Positions 58,705 through 64,000 of a DNA stretch of 64,000 nt are shown here, in pieces; within the stretch, counting starts at the first letter, position 1, and each line of letters begins with the position of its first letter. This DNA comes from Streptococcus pasteurianus. Lineage in GTDB: Bacteria; Bacillota; Bacilli; Lactobacillales; Streptococcaceae. The stretch spans positions 1,268,501-1,332,500 of the forward strand of contig NZ_CP039457.1 in assembly GCF_004843545.1 (NCBI RefSeq), read 5' to 3'. Under the pieces are notes generated by a model, which saw only the letters and a program-made list of their open reading frames with translations, was not told the origin of the DNA and searched no databases. The position numbers were made by a program, and so were the translations under genes.

Positions 58705-59631
58705 TTACCCTTTTTCTTTTACAATGTAAGCTGGGCGTTTTTTGGTTTCAAGGAAAATTTTGGAAATGTATTTTCCAATGATTCCGAGAGCAAGCAGTTG
58801 AATACCACCAATGAACAAGATGATACAAACTAGACTAGCCCAACCAGTGACGCTACCACCGATAGTCAATTTTCGAACAATAATAAATAAAATTCCTAAA
58901 ATTGATGCTAAAAATGATACTGCACCAGCCCACAAAGAAAGATTCAATGGCGCTTCAGAAAAGTTGATGAACCCTTCCATTGAGTATTTTAATAAACTCC
59001 AAAAGTTCCATGACGTTTCACCAGCGACACGCTCACGATTTTCATAAGCAATGTAAGTCACATTGTAACCAACCCATGAGAAAATTCCCTTTGAAAAACG
59101 ATTGACTTCACCAAGTTCTAAAATGCTATCAACAACTTGTCTAGTCATCAGACGGAAATCACGCGCACCGTCTACCATCTCAGTATCTGAAACAGCATTT
59201 ATTATTTTATAAAACATCTTAGAAAAGAAAGAACGAATGACTGGTTCACCTTTACGGTCGGCGCGACGTGTTCCAACAACATCATAGCCTTCTAAAATCT
59301 TCTGATACATATTAATCAAAAGCTCAGGTGGATCTTGTAAGTCCGCATCCATAACAGTAATTAAATCACCATCAGCTGCCTCAAGCCCTGCTAAAAGCCC
59401 TGCTTCTTTCCCAAAGTTACGTGAGAAAGATAGATAATGAACGTTAGGAAAACGACTTGCAACATCACGCAATACGTTCAATGTCTCATCTTTTGAACCG
59501 TCATTAACAAAAATATAATCAAATACCAAATGATTTTTTAACTTTTGCTCGACTTTTTGAGTTTCTTCCAAAAATGGGTAAATTGTTTCTTGCTCATTGT
59601 AACAAGGAACAACGATAGATAGTTTTTTCAT
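58705..59631 (-). CDS. bactoprenol-phosphate glycosyltransferase, GT2 (GtrB/SccN-like)
   Basis: A 308-residue enzyme: GT2 domain with SIVVPCYNEQETI, FVNDGSKDETL and DADLQDPPE, then two C-terminal helices (LWAGAVSFLASILGILFIIV and SLVCIILFIGGIQLLALGII). It should load undecaprenyl phosphate with a hexose on the inner face, for use by the GT-C enzymes beside it. ATG 59631 (MKKLSIVVPCYNE) follows GAGGTT; the frame up to 59703 is not used. Resembles S. mutans SccN by context. Confidence 0.9.
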   Translation of the reverse strand: MKKLSIVVPCYNEQETIYPFLEETQKVEQKLKNHLVFDYIFVNDGSKDETLNVLRDVASRFPNVHYLSFSRNFGKEAGLLAGLEAADGDLITVMDADLQDPPELLINMYQKILEGYDVVGTRRADRKGEPVIRSFFSKMFYKIINAVSDTEMVDGARDFRLMTRQVVDSILELGEVNRFSKGIFSWVGYNVTYIAYENRERVAGETSWNFWSLLKYSMEGFINFSEAPLNLSLWAGAVSFLASILGILFIIVRKLTIGGSVTGWASLVCIILFIGGIQLLALGIIGKYISKIFLETKKRPAYIVKEKG

Positions 59632-59719
59632 AATAACCTCTCTAAGATATGCAAACTGTGAATTTATGAATAACTTACAACAGAATATATAGCAATAGTC
59701 CAACGGTAAATAAAATTAC

Positions 59720-59747
59720 ACTATAACAAGTAGCTAACTATTTTCAA
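59720..59747 (-). promoter_or_regulatory. possible internal promoter before the GT2 gene
   Basis: -35 TTGAAA (59742-59747), 16-bp spacer, -10 TATAGT (59720-59725) preceded by TGT. It would serve the last two glycosyltransferase genes. Confidence 0.45.
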
Positions 59748-59749
59748 TA

Positions 59750-61219
59750 CTATTTAGTATAGACATAAATTTCCCCGTTCAATTGGTAAATATCCCATAA
59801 TTTATTTGACTCGAGCAACTCCAAAGTGTTCATATCAATTGTATTAAAATCAAAACCAACTAGATTGACATTTAAATTTGTCAAAGTATTAAACCATAGT
59901 AGATTTGGCCAATAAAGACTAGCATTACTTGGAATTAAATCATCCAGTATAGGATATGTTTTTAGAGTATTAAGATAAGCTGGAGAATCCTTAAACATTG
60001 AACTAATATATACTGTTTGATTATCAGCTGTAACATAATCATTTAAATCTTCGGCTAACATAACTGCACTATCTTCAAATGCTTCTTTCTGATTATCTAA
60101 GGCACTGGCATATATAAATGCAAACGATACAGAGTAATACACTAATAAAACTACTACTAAACCTTTAACATAATCAATCACCTTATTGCTAGAATAACTT
60201 CCTAACAGAATCATGATAATAGCAATAAAATATGCAAAACCATATTCATATCTGGGGCGATCGTCTGCAAGTGGAGTTGAAAAGAACATATAAACTCCAA
60301 AACTCAAAATAGAACCAAGAGCAAGATATATAATTCCAAAAATACTTGATATTAATTTATTAATCTTGCTACTATACGTCATATAAACAAAAAACATTAT
60401 AAATAATACAATAGCAAGATATAACCAAGCATTGGTACTTTGGCTTTTTAAAGTTATAAAATACACTCTAAGATTATTAAAAACTGCAGCTGGCATAGCC
60501 TTCAAAGGTGCTATACTAGTTGTATCACCACGTAATGCTAATTCGGGGTTCAATTTCGTTTCTAAGAGGTATACTCCCATTGAAATCACATAGGCTAAAG
60601 CACTTATTAAAAGTTTTTTTAAGAGTTCGGATATCTCAACGCCCTTCAAAAAATCACGATAAAGTAATGTTAATAACATTATAATATAAATTCCTGAAGA
60701 GCCTTGATAAGAATTACACATCAAAAAAATTCCAATAATTGATAAAAGAAAATAGTTTCTTTTTTTTGAATAAAAGAAAAGAAATGGAATAACTGATACC
60801 AATACAGAAAGACAAATATAAGGTGCGTCAAATCTAAAACTAATTGGTTCCAAAAACCATGGATTTATACCTATAAAAACTGAACCCATTGCTGAAACCC
60901 ACGAAATTTGCTCGCCATCAAACATAACATATAAAACGACTACGCTTGTAAGTGTTAAAATAATTGCACTTACCACAAAAGTGGTCAAACCTGTATCTGT
61001 TAAATGATGACTTCCTTGAACGATATACGAAGCAAATTCACTTAAATAGCGTGAGTAATGAGCTGCAAAGTTTCCAACTCCTTCAATACGTCGAGCAATA
61101 TCATCTATATAAGGATAATTAACTACACCTATTGAACAAGCAGAAACGCAATACAATACAAAAATTATAAATATTTTTTGCTTATTCAAATTAACAAAAT
61201 CATTAACTTTATTTTTCAT
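59750..61219 (-). CDS. GtrII-family membrane glucosyltransferase
   Basis: A 489-residue GT-C protein with about 10 helices. The paired acids in VNYPYIDDIARRIEG, then NFAAHYSRYLSEF and RFDAPYICLSV are typical of GtrII glucosyltransferases. By position it matches the side-chain enzyme (SccM-type) of streptococcal rhamnose polysaccharides, moving glucose from lipid carrier to the rhamnan backbone. The sugar is inferred. GGAG stands 5 nt before the ATG. Confidence 0.82.
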   Translation of the reverse strand: MKNKVNDFVNLNKQKIFIIFVLYCVSACSIGVVNYPYIDDIARRIEGVGNFAAHYSRYLSEFASYIVQGSHHLTDTGLTTFVVSAIILTLTSVVVLYVMFDGEQISWVSAMGSVFIGINPWFLEPISFRFDAPYICLSVLVSVIPFLFFYSKKRNYFLLSIIGIFLMCNSYQGSSGIYIIMLLTLLYRDFLKGVEISELLKKLLISALAYVISMGVYLLETKLNPELALRGDTTSIAPLKAMPAAVFNNLRVYFITLKSQSTNAWLYLAIVLFIMFFVYMTYSSKINKLISSIFGIIYLALGSILSFGVYMFFSTPLADDRPRYEYGFAYFIAIIMILLGSYSSNKVIDYVKGLVVVLLVYYSVSFAFIYASALDNQKEAFEDSAVMLAEDLNDYVTADNQTVYISSMFKDSPAYLNTLKTYPILDDLIPSNASLYWPNLLWFNTLTNLNVNLVGFDFNTIDMNTLELLESNKLWDIYQLNGEIYVYTK

Positions 61220-61238
61220 AAAAACTCCAGTAGTTTAA

Positions 61239-63707
61239 TTATTCAGTCTCAAAAAATTTCTCATCCACTTTTGTTATATAACTATTTCCTAATGTAAGGT
61301 CATACTGCAACATCTGTAAATCCATTGATAAAGCTTCTAAATCGTCAGAAGATTGATTTTCAGCTTCTAGAATATCAGTTAATAAAGCATAGTAAGGAGA
61401 AACTTTTGAATCTGTTTGTTTTAGTACAAGTGCTGGGAAATCACTTGAATTAACAGATGGATAAGATAGTTTTTCTGTTTCATAGTTACTCCAAATAAAA
61501 TAATCAGTTTCATATTGATTTAAAGGATTACTTGAGAATATGCTTGCAGGATACAATCCTGGCAAATGATCACCATAAAAAACAACCGTTATTTTTTTGT
61601 CATAACCAGATAACTCGTTAAGAAAGTCGGCAGTTGCTGAATCAGTAATGTTTAAAAGTCTAGCATAGCTAGTTAAACTTTCATTCTCCTCATCTGATAA
61701 TCCTTCTCCATAAGCAGTAATCTCTGCTGGCTCCTCTGCTTCCCAAGGAATATGGTTTTGCATGGTGATAACTGAGAAAAATTGGCTTGTATCTGATGAT
61801 AAGTTACTTGTGACAGCATAGTAAGTTGAGCTATCTCTAGCCCCTGAACTGAGATACTCTAATTGTGTCGGCTTATCGTCAGTACCATCCAAAGCTATAA
61901 AAGTGTCAAATCCTAAATCTTTATAAACAATATTTCGAGAATAATTTGCGCCATTATGAAGATGTACTGCAATTTTTTCGTCATCAGTATAACTATCACT
62001 TATAGAAGGAATATACGACATTTTAGGAAGCACCTCAGTATTCATAACAGAAACGCTAGGCGATAAATTAGAATAGGATAAACCTGTCAAAGCCTGAATT
62101 TCCATGTTAGCTGTACCACCACCATAAAAATCTGATATCATCAAACCACTTGTATATTCATCTTTTATTTGGGTAATATTTGGAATAACATTTTCAGATA
62201 AAGTAACACCTGGAACACGACTCGGGTCTGAAAAACTTTCACTTAAAATAAAGATGACTGTTTGGTCTTCAATTTTATTAGCTCTAGAAGCATTAATTAT
62301 TAAAGCTTCATTGCGATACTTTTCCGCAAGCTCTTTAATTTTCTCTTCGCTATACCCATCAGGAGTTTCCATTACCGATTTGGTTAATTGCTTTGTCCAA
62401 ACATATGTCAACGATTTATAGCTAGCATTAGTCGAAAATCCCATCCAATTAATATCAACCCAATTATTAACCTTGGAAACAACGGGGATATTATCAATAA
62501 TTTTAGAATCTGTTTCATTTCTAAAGACAATAAAATTGAAAACTCCAAGACCAATTAACACTCCTAAGAAGGAGAATCGTAATCTTTTAATGTTAAAAAT
62601 TTTTCCAGGTAAAATACGTTTCCTTAACAGAATATAGACACCAAGTGTTGCAATGACACCAAGCACAATATAAATAATAACACTTTTATCGACAAAACTA
62701 GTTAACAACGAAATCTCTTTTAACCAAACAAAGTCTGTAATAAGAAGAGGCTCACTTCGCAGACCTTCCTTAATATTATTAACAACAGATATAATCACTC
62801 CAGTTACAATAATAAGGAAAGTTGCAGATAAAAAGCGATTAAATACAAGATAGATAATTAAAAAGAGATATGTTAAAGCAATAATTTGATAAGCTGTTGC
62901 TCCTGGAAAAATAAATTTATCTAGTAATGTTTCATCACTTCTAACTCCTAGCTGTAACGTATAATTAAAAATAGTTGCTAATGCAAAGCTTACAGTTATC
63001 ATCAATGATGGAGTAGGAGAATTTGTAACAATTGCTTGATAAGCATTAATCACAAAATAAGACACTACTCCCATAACCATTAAAGTTAAAGCAAGATTGC
63101 TAGACAAGTGAATTATAAAGTGAACATAATCATTATCAGAAAGATAAGAGTATACTAATTCTTTGAAAATCTTTAGCATCTGTCTATCATTAACGACAAA
63201 AGATGCTAAAAATCCAAAAAGAATTGTGTTTTTAGAATCATAATCCTGAAGATAATCTTCAATAAATGCAAGATACCTATTTTTTTGAATTAAAAAATAT
63301 AGTACTCCTGAAATACCTATAATAATCAAAAGTGTAACAAGAAAATTCGGTTGGAAAAAATGATTTTTAATCAAATCCCATACTTTAAACTTTTCATTAT
63401 TTAAATTTCTTGTTACTAAAATAAAATAGGAAACAATCTGATAAATAAAATATCCAGAAACTAACTTTATAAAGAATGTTTTACTCAGATCCTTAACAAG
63501 GTAAAAACTTATCCCCACAATAGATAAAATATAGGCAATCAGGCTAAAATGTAAGCTGGATTGAAACCCTAAAGACAAATCACTTATTGCCCCTTTAAGT
63601 ACATAAGAATTTACTAAATAAAAATTGATGTAAAATAGAAAAATAATTAATAAAACTATCCTTAGAAGATTAACCCAATCAAAACTTTTCAAAAACTTTT
63701 TCATCAT
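61239..63707 (-). CDS. GacH/SccH-like glycerol-phosphate transferase
   Basis: An 822-residue membrane protein: about ten helices (1-400), then an extracellular LtaS-like domain. Catalytic positions E490 (FILSESFSDP), T532 (FYGGGTANMEIQ) and DH in VVFYGDHLPGL; GacH of group A streptococcus uses E488 and T530, so the alignment is off by only two. It should add sn-glycerol-1-phosphate to the rhamnose polysaccharide side chains. Overlaps the rhamnosyltransferase gene by ATGA (63704-63707). Confidence 0.88.
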   Translation of the reverse strand: MMKKFLKSFDWVNLLRIVLLIIFLFYINFYLVNSYVLKGAISDLSLGFQSSLHFSLIAYILSIVGISFYLVKDLSKTFFIKLVSGYFIYQIVSYFILVTRNLNNEKFKVWDLIKNHFFQPNFLVTLLIIIGISGVLYFLIQKNRYLAFIEDYLQDYDSKNTILFGFLASFVVNDRQMLKIFKELVYSYLSDNDYVHFIIHLSSNLALTLMVMGVVSYFVINAYQAIVTNSPTPSLMITVSFALATIFNYTLQLGVRSDETLLDKFIFPGATAYQIIALTYLFLIIYLVFNRFLSATFLIIVTGVIISVVNNIKEGLRSEPLLITDFVWLKEISLLTSFVDKSVIIYIVLGVIATLGVYILLRKRILPGKIFNIKRLRFSFLGVLIGLGVFNFIVFRNETDSKIIDNIPVVSKVNNWVDINWMGFSTNASYKSLTYVWTKQLTKSVMETPDGYSEEKIKELAEKYRNEALIINASRANKIEDQTVIFILSESFSDPSRVPGVTLSENVIPNITQIKDEYTSGLMISDFYGGGTANMEIQALTGLSYSNLSPSVSVMNTEVLPKMSYIPSISDSYTDDEKIAVHLHNGANYSRNIVYKDLGFDTFIALDGTDDKPTQLEYLSSGARDSSTYYAVTSNLSSDTSQFFSVITMQNHIPWEAEEPAEITAYGEGLSDEENESLTSYARLLNITDSATADFLNELSGYDKKITVVFYGDHLPGLYPASIFSSNPLNQYETDYFIWSNYETEKLSYPSVNSSDFPALVLKQTDSKVSPYYALLTDILEAENQSSDDLEALSMDLQMLQYDLTLGNSYITKVDEKFFETE

Positions 63708-64000
63708 GATTTAAATTTCAGTACCATCCTCTTGACAATATATTTAATAGCACTACCTGGACCACGGTAAATATACTTAAGCGCTCCTTTAATACCACCA
63801 ATGTTGTCAAAGTTCACGTAGGTGTTAGGCATTGTATTCGGACGAATATTAAACACCACATTATCCACAAATGGTGTTATATAGATATCGTTTTTAGCAA
63901 TGGCATAATCATAATTATTTGCCCATGCAAGATAAACTAGGATACGTTCAATTGAATGCAAAATTGTATGTTGTGGAATTGGTTCTGATGGTATTTCATC
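63704..64000 (-). CDS. C-terminal end of RgpF/GacG-like rhamnosyltransferase
   Basis: The open frame runs to the window edge; only the last 98 residues are seen (QHTILHSIERILVYLAWANN, YDYAIAKNDIYITPF). Position before gacH and the LHSIER-LAW pattern fit the end of RgpF, which extends the polyrhamnose backbone. The assignment rests mostly on context. Confidence 0.6.
   Translation of the reverse strand, partial: DEIPSEPIPQHTILHSIERILVYLAWANNYDYAIAKNDIYITPFVDNVVFNIRPNTMPNTYVNFDNIGGIKGALKYIYRGPGSAIKYIVKRMVLKFKS

Noticed and set aside
1..64000. Insertion sequences, prophage genes, CRISPR arrays, integrases
   Set aside because: No transposase, integrase, phage or cas-like product and no direct-repeat array was seen on either strand.

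Overview
The window reads as chromosomal DNA of a low-GC Firmicute, almost certainly a Streptococcus. Evidence: the rplU-prp-rpmA block with an L27 N-terminal extension, a PyrR-attenuated pyrR-pyrP-pyrB-carA-carB operon, the cmk-infC-rpmI-rplT neighbourhood with an EbsA-family protein, a single-cluster ferredoxin and pepT, an mtaR/cpsY-lspA-rluD gene order, GBS-Bsp-type repeat proteins, and a streptococcal rhamnan cluster end with a GacH-like enzyme. Gene content would fit the bovis/equinus complex, but species is inference only. No insertion sequence, prophage, CRISPR array or origin was seen.

Layout. 1-1557: a cut aldo/keto reductase under a MerR-type promoter, then a decayed membrane-protein gene. 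1558-5831: methionine synthesis (a homocysteine methyltransferase/MTHFR fusion and metE) behind three MET-box palindromes. 5834-9583: fruRKA fructose PTS operon with its own operator repeats. 9754-12574: ferredoxin-NADP reductase, GrpB-like protein, trmD, rimM. 12622-13724: tRNA-Glu, tRNA-Gln, khpA, rpsP. 13764-16104: two short related secreted-type genes (one broken), an RsmJ-like methyltransferase and a TVP38/DedA-type membrane protein. 16133-19523: a MacB-like three-gene ABC export system. 19568-27064: pyrimidine operon. 27138-29447: rluD, lspA, and the LysR regulator MtaR/CpsY, the likely activator of the MET-boxes far to the left. 29573-30762: rplU-prp-rpmA with an L21 leader. 30798-35038: GNAT, CapA-like protein, thiI and its cysteine desulfurase.

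35179-37112 holds a short plus-strand group (Ser/Thr-rich membrane protein, folC). 37117-44623 returns to the minus strand with an L-2-hydroxyisocaproate-type dehydrogenase, a YlbF-like protein and a shikimate/tyrosine operon (RlmI-like methyltransferase, aroD, aroE, aroB, aroC, tyrA). A plus-strand LtaS-family enzyme follows, ending in an unusually long perfect hairpin. 47203-51785 is the rplT-rpmI-infC operon with L20 leader, cmk, a LysM protein, a ferredoxin with a predicted leaderless mRNA, ebsA and pepT.

51828-64000 is a cell-envelope block: a lipoprotein, a GH25 lysozyme and a CHAP amidase/endopeptidase that share the same repeat family in an ordered A-B-C pattern, followed by the 3' part of a rhamnose cell-wall polysaccharide cluster (two GT-C enzymes, a bactoprenol GT2, a GacH-like glycerol-phosphate transferase, and the end of an RgpF-like rhamnosyltransferase). 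The most interesting observations are the phased A-B-C repeat shared by the two hydrolases, the polysaccharide side-chain module, the MerR-type 19-bp-spacer promoter, the leaderless ferredoxin, and several unusual translation-start arrangements (thiI, fruR, infC, the lipoprotein).
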